Source of the DNA: Cryptomeria japonica
Taxonomy: Eukaryota > Streptophyta > Pinopsida > Cupressales > Cupressaceae
Length of the DNA stretch: 64,000 nt
Reading direction: 5' to 3'
NCBI RefSeq assembly: GCF_030272615.1
Contig: NC_081415.1
Span: forward strand, 261,268,425-261,332,424
Shown: one piece after another, positions 1 through 11,219 of the stretch
How positions within the stretch are numbered: the stretch's first letter is position 1
Layout of the letters: each line of letters starts with the position of its first letter
The notes under the pieces: model-generated
Told to the model about the DNA's origin: nothing
Databases searched by the model: none
Seen by the model: the letters and a program-made list of their open reading frames with translations, nothing else
Program-made: the position numbers and the translations under genes

Positions 1-175
1 TAAATACTACTCTGTTTCTAAGTGTCCTAAAACCTTTAATATGAAAGAAAATTTTGGGATTCATTGGTTTTTGGATCTCATATTCTTGGCATTAGGTTGT
101 CATTGATGTCAACAATTGATGTTATGCATGGGGCAAACAGGTCTAACTCAGAAAAAGTGTTTACTACAAGCTACC

Positions 176-1150
176 CCGCCATCCTGCGACTGTTGTATAG
201 TACCATGTTTATCACCACAGGCTGCCCCGTCATCCTACAGCAAGACAGACGCGAGTAAAATAGCCCTACAGGGTAAACAAAACAAATGTTCTTGAGGCTT
301 CCCCGCTATCCTACGACAAGTTAGAGGGTTGCAAAAATGCCTCGCAGGGAGATCACCATAGTGTAGAAATTGGTCCCCTGCTATCCCATAGCATGAAGGT
401 TGGAAGAAAAACAACCTCACGAGGTAACATAGAAGTGTAGCAAATGGTGTTCCCCACTATCCTATGCCAAAGATAAGTGAAATTAAATTGCCTCGCATGT
501 AAACAAAAGGTGAAGCAAATTGAGGCCCCTACTATCCTGCGACAAGAAGAACCAAAAAGAAATGACAATGCGGGGAAACAAAAAGTAAAGCAAATTGAGG
601 CCCTCACTGTTCTGCGTCAAGTAGAATGGAAGTAAGATGGTCTCATAGGTTAATATAGGTATAAAGGAAGAGGCAACCCTCGCTATCCCACGTTGAGAAA
701 CGCCAAAAATAAATGACCTCATAGGGAAACAAAAGAAAAGCATATTAAAATTCCCTGCTATTCCGCGGTGATGAAGAATGGAGAGAAGGTGTCTTGTGGG
801 GTAAAAAGAATAAAGGAAGGTGAAGAACCCTACCATCCCGTAGCAAAAAAGATTAAGGAATAAAGGCACTACGAGGTAACAACCATAGTGTTGAAACCGG
901 TACCTCGCCATCTCGCGACAGGAGAGACCAAACAAAAAGGACTTTGCGAGGTAACATTCAAAGTGACAAAACTGATGCCCTTGCCATCCTGTAGCAAGGA
1001 AGACCAAATTAAATTGGTCCCACGGGGTAATAAGGTGAAGAGAAGGATGAAGAACCCCACCATCCCACAGCCCAAAATCTAGATGAAAAAGGATCTCGTA
1101 GGGCAAGTAAAATGGAAGGTGATGCAAAATCCCACCATCCCACAGGTATA
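176..1150. repeat. 75-bp degenerate minisatellite, about 13 units
   Basis: A recurring core of the form ccccgctatcctgcgac starts near 225, 301, 376, 452, 526, 601, 677, 753, 828, 903, 978, 1054 and 1131, a spacing of 74-77 bp, with one extra shortened unit at 176. Between cores there is a second weak block resembling cctcgnggggtaac, followed by an A-rich stretch. Because 75 is a multiple of three, the minus strand stays open through about ten units and reads as a 25-residue repeat. No start context, codon bias or homology supports a real protein. Confidence 0.85.
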
Positions 1151-1949
1151 TTTTAGCGATATAGAGAACACGATGTAAGTTCATCCAATGTTGACTCATA
1201 AGTGGTCCACCTAGGCAGTTCACCAAGGTTGACCCAATGGCATAGAAGGAGATTCTGAGGACGTGGAGCATATAGGATGAATGGGTTTCCATTTTGATGA
1301 AAGGAGAGATTTTGCTTGCAGAGATGGTTTTCATGAATACTCCAAATGTGGTAGTTTGCAGTCTTATCAAAATTGATCACAAGTAGAAATGAGAGATAGT
1401 TGCATTTAATGAAGAACAAGTAGTAGAGAGTTGAGTGGATCCAAAAGGATCTAAAAATGTTCAATCAAAATGATCCCACCACCACGAGAATATCAAAACA
1501 TCACCAGTCGAAGGGACATCAAGATGCAAGGCAGGTGAATATTACTAAATGTAGTAATCTAATCACATAAATTGCTCTAAGATTGGAAGGGGAAGCGATT
1601 AATGTTGGCGGGCAATCAGTCTATAGGGTAGATGGATTAGATCAAATCAGCCTATCGATGAGATTCTTGGGAGCTTGAGAATATTTGTTTATCTTTCAAT
1701 TTTGGAGGGAAACCCTAGATGTACTTTGATATTCACCTTGAGAGTAGAAAAGTGTAGTGGGATTGAGTAGAGAAGAGTGTGTTAGGTGAAGAAGAAAATA
1801 GAGAGCAGAGACTTGGAAGCCAAAAAAGAAGAGAGGTGAAGAAGAAGATAGAGATCAAAGACTTAGAAGTTGAAAAAGAAGAGAGGTGGAGAGAAAAGAT
1901 TAGAAACCAGAGAAGTTGAGATCAGAGAGAGTTGTGTGCATAGATAAGA
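1151..1949. other. No gene seen; purine-rich stretch
   Basis: No sustained reading frame is present. From about 1730 the plus strand is strongly purine-rich, and a segment with the core gaagaagatagaga is tandemly repeated twice around 1784-1890. It may be the upstream part of the LTR relic that follows, but no boundary can be set. Confidence 0.5.
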
Positions 1950-2425
1950 AGAGGACATAGAGAAGAGGATAGAGTTGGATTGCAGAGATCATAAATCGAA
2001 GCATCAACATAATACAAAGACAGAGTAGGATAACACTGTGAGCAAGCAACATAACAATAGTGAGTTACAAAACTTTGTTTGTAACAAGGTGCTAAATTGT
2101 AATTGAAGATTTATTTAGTGTAATCATCTGAGTGGGTGCTCAAATCAGAGGTTGGTTCTCCTTTGGGTTGGTGCCCATTAACGTTGCAATTGAAAATAAT
2201 TCCATTGTGAGGCTGGATTAGAGCAATAGACTCTAGCAGCATTTCTCACCAAGGTTTTTCCCCACCCTGGGTTCTCCTCATACATTTGGTGTTATGTGTT
2301 TGTCCTATGTGTGAATGTGTTTTTGATTTCTTTGCATTTATGTTAATAGTATTTTCATAGTTGAATTTCAAGTTTTAAAGATTCGTTGATTCGCCCCTCT
2401 CTCAATGTCCATTTGTGTTCCTTCA
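1950..2425 (+). mobile_element. Ty1/copia-type LTR relic (3' part), plus orientation
   Basis: The series tttgggttggtgccc, tctcaccaaggttttt, cccaccctgggttctcctc and a terminal cgcccctctctcaatg appears in the same order and spacing as in the reverse complement of the copia LTR at 15339-16882 of this window. It ends near ttccttcaca at 2425. No primer binding site or coding sequence follows, so it is a solo or truncated LTR. The left boundary is unclear. Confidence 0.6.
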
Positions 2426-3021
2426 CATATGTGCTAAATTGTAGATTACTTAAATATATGAGAGGGCCATAAACATATATGGTGAGGTCCTTGAACACAT
2501 AGGCTGGTTCCACTCATCAAACTCATGCAGAATGTCTCTACTAATGTCTCCTAGTCTGGAGGACTTTAAAAGATTTAAGATAACACAATTTCCATGCAGT
2601 GATTTGAAAGAATGTATGAATAGTGGATGACTTTGAATTCCTTCTAATGAGCATCCAAAGATCAAAAATACATTATTAATTACAATGTTCTTTTGCTTTT
2701 GTATTGTTTTGTAGAACAACACATGAACTCAAAGATTTGACCTATCTTTAAAGTTGCATTTTGATGAAAATAATAGAAAATATATTTTGAAATAAAATTA
2801 GGTCTAGATTTAAAGAAATGTAATGAGCCACTTTGAGTAGGCTATTATAGATACATAGTTTGAAAAGTTAATGAATTGTTTTAATAATTTTTTTTTATAA
2901 ATTTGGAATATTTATTTAAAAAATTATTAAATAAACAATTGTTACATAAAAATATTATCATAATTTTTTTACAAGTAAATTTTACTTGTATGTTTATTTT
3001 GAGTAAAACAATAATAAAATT
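2426..3021. other. AT-rich DNA, nothing recognised
   Basis: No coherent coding signal on either strand. The small minus-strand frame at 2450-2722 has no recognisable domain. The region becomes strongly AT-rich after 2870. Confidence 0.5.
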
Positions 3022-3285
3022 ACACATTTTTTAAATTGAATATATTTGTCAAATATTATGTTTATTGTAAACCTTGAGATATAGTTTAGTACAAAAATAT
3101 AAATCTCATCATTCATTTTATTTATAAAAAAAGCACTAATATCCTAAGTTCAAACACATTTTTTAAATTGAATATATTTGTCAAATATTATATTTATTGT
3201 AAACCTTGAGATATAGTTTAGTACAAAAATATAAATCTCATCATTCATTTTATTTATAAAAAAGCACTAATATCATAAATTCAAA
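3022..3285. repeat. Tandem duplication, unit about 132 bp
   Basis: A segment beginning cacattttttaaattgaata at about 3023 is repeated almost exactly from about 3155. The copies differ by a few substitutions and one base in an A run. It is simple local duplication in AT-rich DNA and no function is evident. Confidence 0.9.
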
Positions 3286-4159
3286 AAAAAAAAAATTATA
3301 ATTGTACAATTACGCTTGTCTAAAAAATTTAAATTCTTCCTTCACAACATTTTGATATTATCTTCCCTCTTTAGATTATCAAGAATTCTTGAAATAAACA
3401 CGGAAGCAAACTTTGAATTCACTTTGTAATAGAATTTATTTTTTCAAAAATAATAAAACATTTAGTAGAAAATAATTTTAAATATTTTTTTATTTATAAA
3501 TAAAATAATTAATTAAATTTAAACATATAATATTTAATGGCCTATTTTTTTTATAATTTAATATAAACATAAAATAGATTCTATTGAATTTTTTATTAAA
3601 CAAGAGCAAGCGCTAGAATGGTATCTTTGAGCTTTCTTTTCATAGAATTTTTATAATTTTACTTTAATATTATTTTAATTTTTTTTTTATTAATTTAATT
3701 TATAGTGTTTAATTCATCATTTTTGTGAGGTGTTAATGTCAATAATTATTTATTTTAATTTTTTTTAATATCATTTATAAAGAATTTTATAGTTTTGTCA
3801 ATAATAATACAATAAATTATTTAAAAAATAATGAAAATTAAAAAATTACTATAATTTTCAATTAAATAAAAAAGTTGAAGAGTTTGACTTTTACTTAAAC
3901 AATGTTAATTTTTATATTTATATTTTACTTTTGTGGCATTGAGTTTTTTTTGGAATATATGTTAATTGTGTTTTAATTTTTAATAGATTGAAAATTAAAA
4001 CATCTAGAAATATTAAAGTGGTATTTAAGAAATTAAAAGTTGAGGTAAAGAGAGGAAATTAGAATAAAAATAAAAATTAAATACTTTTGTCTAAAAAAAT
4101 AGGTGGGTTATAATTCATGAATAAAAAATTATGTCTCTATGTATGTAGTAATAAAAACC
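3286..4159. other. AT-rich non-coding DNA
   Basis: The region is very AT-rich with runs of A and T and no open frame of note. No repeat structure beyond simple A/T tracts was recognised. Confidence 0.6.
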
Positions 4160-4805
4160 AAATCTTCAATCTAACCAAAGTGAACCCTAACCTTAAACGA
4201 AACTAACACTAACCGAAAGTGAACACTAACCCTAAACCAAATTGAATCTAAACCATAAACCAAATCAAATCTTAACCCTAATATTAAACCAAATTAAATC
4301 CTAACCCTAAATTAAATTCAACACTAACCCTACCTGTAAACAAAATTGTACTATAACCATAAAACTAAATGAAATTAAACCAAAACCTGAACCAAATTGA
4401 CCTATACCCCTAACACTAAAATAAAATAAAACATATGATACCAAATTCAACCCCAATAGTAAACCAAATAGAATGCTAATTGTAAACCTAATCCAAATCG
4501 AATCATAACCCTAACTCTAAACAAAAGTAAACCCTAACCCTAAACCTGATTCTTCCCTAAACCAAGTTGAACTCTACCCCTAACAGTAAAATAAAATAAG
4601 CTCTTTAGAGCCTTAAACCAAATCAAATCCCCATAGTAAACCAAATTAATGGTAACTATAAATGTAATTGAACCCTAACCCTATACCAAATTGAACCTTA
4701 ACCCTATTCCAAATTGAACCTTAACACTAACCCTAAGCTAAATCCTACTTGAAGCCTATCTAAATATTAAACCAAATTATAACTTAACCCTAACTCTAAG
4801 CCAAA
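4160..4805 (-). repeat. Degenerate interstitial telomere-like tract (CCCTAA strand)
   Basis: Many copies of accctaa, ccctaaac and variants are interspersed with the filler ccaaattgaa. The plant telomere unit read on this strand is CCCTAAA. The units are too irregular and mixed with filler to be a functional telomere, so this is an interstitial, telomere-derived satellite. Confidence 0.75.
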
Positions 4806-5014
4806 TTTTTCCCTTGTTGTCCACATTTTTGTTTTTTGTGAAAACATGATGACCCCTATAATTTTTTGTTAAATTTGTCCCTCTTTTCTCTTAAGTTGAG
4901 TAATGCGACATTTTTGTCATCTCATTAGTCTTCAAATACTGAGTATTTGAAGTCAGCTTTTCCCTCCTGTGGGTTAAATTTTAAAATTTTAACTTAGAGA
5001 TATTTTTCCTGTTT

Positions 5015-6068
5015 TGGTATAAAATTGGGTTTTAAACTCGGAATTATGCCATAATGGCTTTTCAAATGTAGAGTCGGGTTTCAAACCCAATTTCACACTA
5101 TAGAAGCTATTTTGGGGTCCGATTAACACTATTAATTTGCATGACATGCATTTATTGTTTTGAAGAGTTCATTTTGGATCGGTTTTTTTAATCTCTTTTA
5201 TTTACTCAATTTTTGTGCCCTAGTTTTATCTTCTTGTGTTCTTGGAGTTTTTCGAGGAGTTCGATTTTCTTCAAATTCTTGCAGATTCGCGTATTGTTGT
5301 TTTCCCCCTCTTTCATTTTTGTTTATTTTCAAGCTTTCTCTATTGAATTTTGTTATTAATCGTATGCATTTAAGTTATACTTGAATACATAAGGTTAATA
5401 TCAAAATTTTGCATGGTTTTTACACAATTGTTGAAACCCTAGAGTTGGGTGTGAGTCGGATTGAAATCCCTACTCACCCCCATTATTTACTTGGATTGTA
5501 TTGTTGTTTAGCTCAACGGTGTTTGGCATGGTTGTGTCCTCATCATACATCGAAGCCTTGCTCGACGGTGTGTGGTGGGGATACAGTCCCACGCCCACCA
5601 ATTTTATTTTTATTGACTATTTCTTTCGGTGGTAGTCAGGTTTGTAAACCCGACCACCCCGTTTTTGTTTTACTTTTTCTTTCCGAGTGGTGGTCGGGGG
5701 TATAACCCCGCCTGACACCACTATTATTTTATTGTTTTAAAATGGTGGTCAAGGTTATAAACCCAATCACCACTTGATTTTATTTCGCTCTTCCAAAATG
5801 GTGATCGAGGTTATAATCCCGACCACCACTTAAGCGATACTTTGTTTTTATCCACAAGTGTAAAACAGGGGTATAACCCCGAATTACACCACATTGATTT
5901 TTATTATTCCCCAAATGTAAATTGGGGGTATAAGCCCGATATACACTTATTTTTGTTTTTATTCATTGCTAAATTTACAAGTGCAAATCGGACTTATAAG
6001 TCTAATATGCACCTATTTTGATTTTACACTTATGTTAAGTGCAAATAAGACTTAGTCTGATTTGCACC
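5015..6068. repeat. Tandem array of imperfect hairpins with co-changing arms
   Basis: Two hairpins lie at 5015-5051 and 5064-5100. After a gap comes a regular series at 5447-5480, about 5518-5553 (weak), 5567-5599, 5628-5660, 5687-5721, 5741-5775, 5797-5831, 5855-5891, 5913-5949, 5978-6013 and 6036-6068. The period is 54-65 bp. Each unit is a palindrome of about 35 nt, often with a core near ggttataaccc, plus a T-rich spacer. Arms drift along the array from GTGGTC/GACCAC through GTGTAA/TTACAC to GTGCAAAT/ATTTGCAC, yet remain complementary inside each unit. The array ends about 50 bp before the coding relic at 6117, so it may be its leader. The gap at 5101-5446 shows no gene. Confidence 0.8.
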
Positions 6069-6116
6069 CAATGCACACACATACAAATTGATTATTTTTG
6101 ACCAATTTGTGCTTAA

Positions 6117-8660
6117 TTGATGGAATTTCCCTATCAAATAAATATATTTTCATGTTGCCTTGCATCCATTGCAAATGTTAGAACCCTCGCAGAGAAAAAA
6201 ATCAATGAAGTTGAAGAAGCAAGAAATACATATGGTGTTTCCTCCTTTTTCTTTGTCATCAAATATTGCCAATATCAGGGACACAAAAATCGGCCATTTT
6301 GATCTTGATAAATTTTTTAAGAGGGTAAGAGAGCCATCTATTCCTTACAAGATGGAGCTCACCATAAATAGTGAAATATTCATCTGGTGGCCCCTTTCCA
6401 ATGTCGGCTCAAAATCCTGAATTCGTGTTGGCTGCTGCCAACATATTTGATCGTGTCACCAAATGAGTAAAGGATGTTGATGGAAAGAAAAAACTCATTA
6501 AGCTTGATGAGGATTTCTTTGATACAATTTTCAAGTGTTCTCCTATAGATCAATATGTTGATATTGACATGTAATAAATAATGGCTTATTTTGATAAGAA
6601 TTTAGAGAAATGCAAGAGGAATATGAATGATAATTAGCTAAAAATGCCTAGGTCTACAATTTCAAGGTGGCCAGAGACTCTTCCCCGAAGTGAATTCATT
6701 GAGGATGTCAATGACCTCATTACTCTTCTTAACAGAGTAAAAGGCATCCTGACTTCTAATACTTACTATAAATGGATGTATTAGTACATTCATGTCATCA
6801 GACAGATTAAAAAGAAGATCTATTGGGGCAAGAAAATTGTAGATGCTCTATGTGAACAATTGACTAAGGTTCCTACCACCTTGAAATTATATATGACTTC
6901 TTATCTTGTCTATGCAGTTGCCTCAATGAGGCATGTTGGAAAAGGTAAAATCCAAGGTGAGTCTTTGACTCAAGAAATTCAAGCTCAAGAAGAGATTGGT
7001 GAAGGAGAACAAGAAGAAAATGAATATGAACCAGAGAATGAACAAGAACAAGAAGAAGGAGAATTTGATAAAGAGGTTCAACACTTGAAATCCCAAATAC
7101 TTTCCATTGTCAAGAAACGCATGAAGGTATTCCTCCTATATCATGTGATGTCATAGGTACTACTTCAGTTTCTATTACTGATGTTATTCCTTTGGGTTCT
7201 ACTGTGTCATTTCCATCCCAAGATCCAAAAATAATTCATGTCATTCCTTCCACCTCCACAAGTGAATCAACCCTAGATACACCTCATGACAACCTTGATA
7301 TCGTATTCCCTTCTAATTTGTTTGAGGTTACTTCTTCCATGTTGGAAGATTTTGACAATTTCATGTCAGAAACCCAGGTTCCTTTGCAGGTTTCTACTGT
7401 TTCAAATACACCTACCATTGTTACTTTCTCTTCACCCATTATTCTACTAGTGTTCAGACACATGATTTGGCTACACAAGTTTTGAATGCTAGAGTAGATG
7501 AAGATTTATCATTGCCACCTTGGCTAATGTCTAAGACTCCCAAGGGGAAGAAGTAAGTTGTATCCCCATATGATTTTAATTTTAATCAATTGGTGCCTAT
7601 TAAGCCTAAGGGTGAGAAGAAGGCTAAAAATCTATCTAGGGTGAAGGTAGATGAATCAAAGAACAAATATGTGGAGATGGCTATTCCTCCTCTAGATACA
7701 GATCTTGATAAAGTGCAACCCACTGTTATATCATCAAAAGGATTGATTTGGGAAAACAAATGCATGAAGGTATAGTAGAAGATGCTCTGACTTCTTTCCA
7801 ACACCTTGTGACAATGTTCAATGAAGAGAAGACAAAAAAATATAAATTAAAGAAATAGGTTGACCAACTCACAAAAGTCTTGATCAAGATTACCAAATCA
7901 TCCTCGGGTAATTGAAAGGGTCACTTTTTTAGTAGATGAACAAGTTGTTAAACAAGTTGAACAAGCAAATTCTTGGGAGAGGATAGTGGGCAAATGAATG
8001 GATAGATTGTTGAGCCAGGGAACTCATCTCTTATGTTCAACAATCATTCTTGTAAACAACTCGGAGAAGGTAAGAATTGAAATTGATAATACTTTGAATT
8101 TATTCTCAAATCAATTGGAAATGCATGAGAAGGACTTCAACGCTTGGTTGAAGTTAGAGGATTTCCAGTTAGATATTTAGGTTGATAATTAAGCGATTCC
8201 TTCAAGGGAAATGTACATTGAGCAATGGGAGATACTAGAAAATTAGATGAATATTCTTGAGGTACTTATCAAACATTTGAAGAAAGCACATAAAGAATGT
8301 AATGACAAAGGGAAAGACATCATCAAAAAGATTTCATCTCTTCCTTGCACTTTCCTTGATGAGAATCAAAAGCCCCTACATGAAGATTTTGTTATTAAAC
8401 AATTCAGTTTTGTTGATTGGTGAAGAGGTTGATAAACAAACTTTCTCAATATCCTCAGTTGACAAGTTGGTGGATATCCAAGTTAATTTGGATGATCTAG
8501 CCTCACTTTTGAAGAAGCGTAAGAAATGCTACGTGAACCTTGAAGATTCTATCACCTGGGTCAAGGCCATTACAAGTCACACAAAAGACTTGATCTAGAA
8601 CCGATGAAAGCAACTTTGAAAAAGTTTGGGGAGTTCATGAAGAAGGATTTGAATGGAGTG
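6117..8660 (+). pseudogene. Broken coding relic of unknown family, probably retroelement-linked
   Basis: Plus-strand frames at 6160-6420, about 6410-6860 (with stops), 6860-7156, 7192-7485, 7590-7775, 7998-8180 and 8302-8598 follow one another with protein-like composition but are separated by stops and frameshifts. Recognisable stretches include FFDTIFKCSPIDQYVDIDM near 6515 and LYMTSYLVYAVASMRH near 6885, then an acidic E/Q-rich low-complexity block (about 6955-7080). The C-terminal part is charged and looks coiled-coil-like. I see no RT, integrase, protease or zinc finger. The style resembles retroelement-associated unknown plant proteins, but I cannot name a family. It sits between the hairpin array and a second motif array, all inside telomere-like DNA. 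Confidence 0.5.
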
Positions 8661-9119
8661 TCTGGTGATACTTAGGAATTTTCATATTAGATAGATTTTT
8701 TGAATAATACATTTTGTATTTAGTTTTTGCACTTAGGCAATGCACGTGTCCTGAGTCAAATCAAACTCTACCTTTGACTTGGTCACAAATTAGTTGTAGT
8801 TTTCCTAGTTTTATGATGTACCTCTCTCATATATATAAAAGGTTTCTCATTGTAATTTGCATCTATTATCTATTACCTTTAATATATATGCCAAAACTCT
8901 GCCGAAGTGAAAAGCTAAGAAGTGAAACTTTGTCTTCCTTTTGTAATGTTACAATTTGATGAAATAAGAAGAATTTTTTTGACATCCATACTTGGTGTTG
9001 GGTTCATTGGCAGTGTATGGTGAGAGTGTTCTTATGTCAATTTCATTTTAGATTCTTATTTTACTTAAGTGAAGGCATGTTGAGAATATTGTTAAAGTGT
9101 AGAGGCAATCGTTAATTAG
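8661..9119. other. Untranslated downstream DNA, no gene seen
   Basis: AT-rich DNA follows the relic at 6117-8660. The small frame at 8714-8959 has no domain and no supporting context. It may be the 3' region of the same unit. Confidence 0.4.
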
Positions 9120-9478
9120 TGGACTTTGTGTCATATCTTGGCTATTGATATAATATGAATTGGTGAGTTTGATATCAGTTTGAAGACTTTGTGCTTCATA
9201 TTGGTACTTTTAAATTAAGTTTAGCTAAGATATATTTAGGTTATTCTTTAAAGACTTTGTGCTTCATTGTGTAATCTTGGAAAAGGAAATTTGTGATTTG
9301 AAGACTTTGAGCTCTTGTCATTATTTAAAAAAAAGTATTGTCAAAAGTATAATCAGGAATCAGTATAAAGACTTTGTGATTTACTTTGGATTTATTGGTT
9401 ATCACATTGGGCTATAGAAGAAATTATTTGAAGAAAGGGTTGATAGGATAGCAACAATTTTAAGACTTTGGTCTTAAG
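9120..9478. repeat. Recurring aagactttgtgcttca motif array
   Basis: Variants of the motif occur near 9122, 9182, 9251, 9299, 9366 and 9460, spaced roughly 50-95 bp apart. Two copies can fold on themselves: TGAAG...CTTCA at 9181-9198 and TTAAGAC...GTCTTAA at 9460-9477. The spacers are unrelated AT-rich sequence. A further perfect hairpin (CTATCTT, A-rich loop, AAGATAG) lies at 9571-9591. DNA from 9592 to 9767 shows nothing else. Confidence 0.55.
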
Positions 9479-9767
9479 CACTCTTTCCCATCCCAAAGAA
9501 GCAACATACAACTTTCAACCCTTCATAGAAACTTTGCTTCTTTCCCGAAGTAAGAGAAAAAGAATAATATCTATCTTAAAAAAAAAGATAGGATGATGTT
9601 TCGCCCATGCTTCAAATATAAATTAAAAGGTTGTATTTCATTTTAGTAAAATAGAGTAGAGAGTTAAAGGAGGAGCCTCCCCTTAGAAGAACATGAGAGA
9701 TTAAATCGCACGCTGTTGTGATTGAAACCATAATTTTGAAAATTCACATAGTTTACAAAATTTTCAA

Positions 9768-10342
9768 CCAACAACCCTAAACTTAAAATTAAACCAAATT
9801 GAACATTAGCCCTAATTTTATAAATTTAATTAAACATAAACTTGAAATGTAATTAAACATTAAACTAATTTGAACTCTAACTCTAATATTAAACCAAAAA
9901 AAACCCTTTGCTTAAATCAAATAAAATTTAAAGCTAACACAAATTCAACCATAAACCTAACACTAAAACAAATCAAACTCTAACAATAAACAAAATTGAA
10001 CCCAAATCCTAAATCAAATTGAATCAAACCATAACCCTAAACCAAATCAAACCAAAATTTTGAACCACAATAAACCCTAACTATGACCCAAGGCCTAAAT
10101 AAAATCAAACCCTAATGCTAAGCCTAACACTTATCCAAATCAAACCCTAAATATTAAAACCATCATCATCAAGCTTATGTACTCTAAAATTTAGATCATT
10201 TGGCTTTCCAAAATCTACTCCCATGTTGGATAAATTTTTGGACTCACTATCAATGTGATCTATGTTGATATGTATTGAAAATGACACTACATTAAACCCT
10301 AACCCTAACATTGAACCATAACAAACCCTAACATTATATCAA
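9768..10342 (-). repeat. Degenerate telomere-like tract, CCCTAA polarity
   Basis: The tract contains repeated ccctaa, aaaccaaattgaac and similar words, as at 4160-4805. An unrelated stretch at about 10160-10285 interrupts it. Polarity reverses at about 10343. Confidence 0.7.
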
Positions 10343-10738
10343 ATTTAATTAGGATTAGGGTTAGGTTTTAAATAGGGTTTAATTAGGATTAATGTCTAAA
10401 TAGGGTTAGGATTAGGATTTGAATGCTATTTAATTTAGATTAGGATTAGGATTTAAATAGGGTTTGACTAGAATAAGGGTTAATTAGGGTTTGGATTTGA
10501 TTTGGGTAAGAGTAATGGTTAGTGTTAAGGTTCAATTTTTACTAAATTTAATAATCAATGTTCAATTACGATTAGGTTTAGGGTTTAGCTAAGGCTATAG
10601 TTAGAGTTTAATTAGAATAACTATTGGGATGAGGTTTTAATTAGGGCCAGGGTTTAATAAAAATAGGTCTAGAGTTAGGATTATTGTTAGTATTTAGTTA
10701 GGTTCCAAAAAATTAGAGTTCAAATTTAGGTTAGGGTT
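10343..10738 (+). repeat. Degenerate telomere-like tract, TTAGGG polarity
   Basis: The sequence changes to attagggttaggttt-type words and stays in this polarity for about 400 bp. The join with the preceding tract is close to an inverted (head-to-head) arrangement around tttaattaggat. Confidence 0.7.
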
Positions 10739-10978
10739 CTCTGAAAAAGCTAACTGAAACCATAATTCTATCTCTAACTCTAACTCTAACCCTTACCCTT
10801 GCACAAACCCTAAGCATGATTCTAACCCTAAGCCTATTTCTATCCTTGCAACAATTCTATCTATAATTATAACACTGAACCTAATGCTAACCCAAAATTT
10901 AACCCTAACTATCATTCAAACCCTAACATTAGTTTTTTTTTAATTCTAACCCTATTCCTAACCCTAACCCTAATTTTT
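10739..10978 (-). repeat. Degenerate telomere-like tract, back to CCCTAA polarity
   Basis: The words ctaactctaaccc and aaccctaagc return from about 10765. The tract ends at the run ctaaccctaaccctaattt near 10975. Confidence 0.7.
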
Positions 10979-11219
10979 TTTTCAAGAATATGATTAGGGT
11001 TAAAATTTTATTTAGGGTTAGGGTTAGGGTGAGAATTAAATTAAGGTTAGGGTTTAATTAGAATTAGGGTTAAAGTTTAATAAGGTCATGTATTCAGTCA
11101 TGGTTAGGGTACAATTAGGGTTCAATATGAATAAGAGTTCAAATAAGGTTCGGGCTAGAGTTTATTTAGGGTTAGGGTTAGGATGAGGATTCAATTAAGG
11201 TTTAATAATATTAGTATTA
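10979..11219 (+). repeat. Degenerate telomere-like tract, TTAGGG polarity again
   Basis: From 10990 the words gattagggtt and tagggttagggttaggg appear. The tract fades out near 11215, where LTR-type DNA begins. Confidence 0.7.

Noticed and set aside
483-1370. 295-codon minus-strand ORF
   Set aside because: It is the open frame of a 75-bp satellite. The sequence is repetitive with no domain or start context, so I list it only as a curiosity.
5160-5705. Two plus-strand ORFs of 74 and 98 codons
   Set aside because: They overlap the hairpin array and its gap, have odd composition and no domain.
5447-6068. CRISPR-like regular repeat array
   Set aside because: The repeats themselves vary and the T-rich spacers are similar to each other, the opposite of CRISPR. 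The DNA is clearly eukaryotic.
4160-11219. Chromosome end (true telomere)
   Set aside because: The repeats are degenerate, mixed with filler, change strand and continue into other sequence on both sides.
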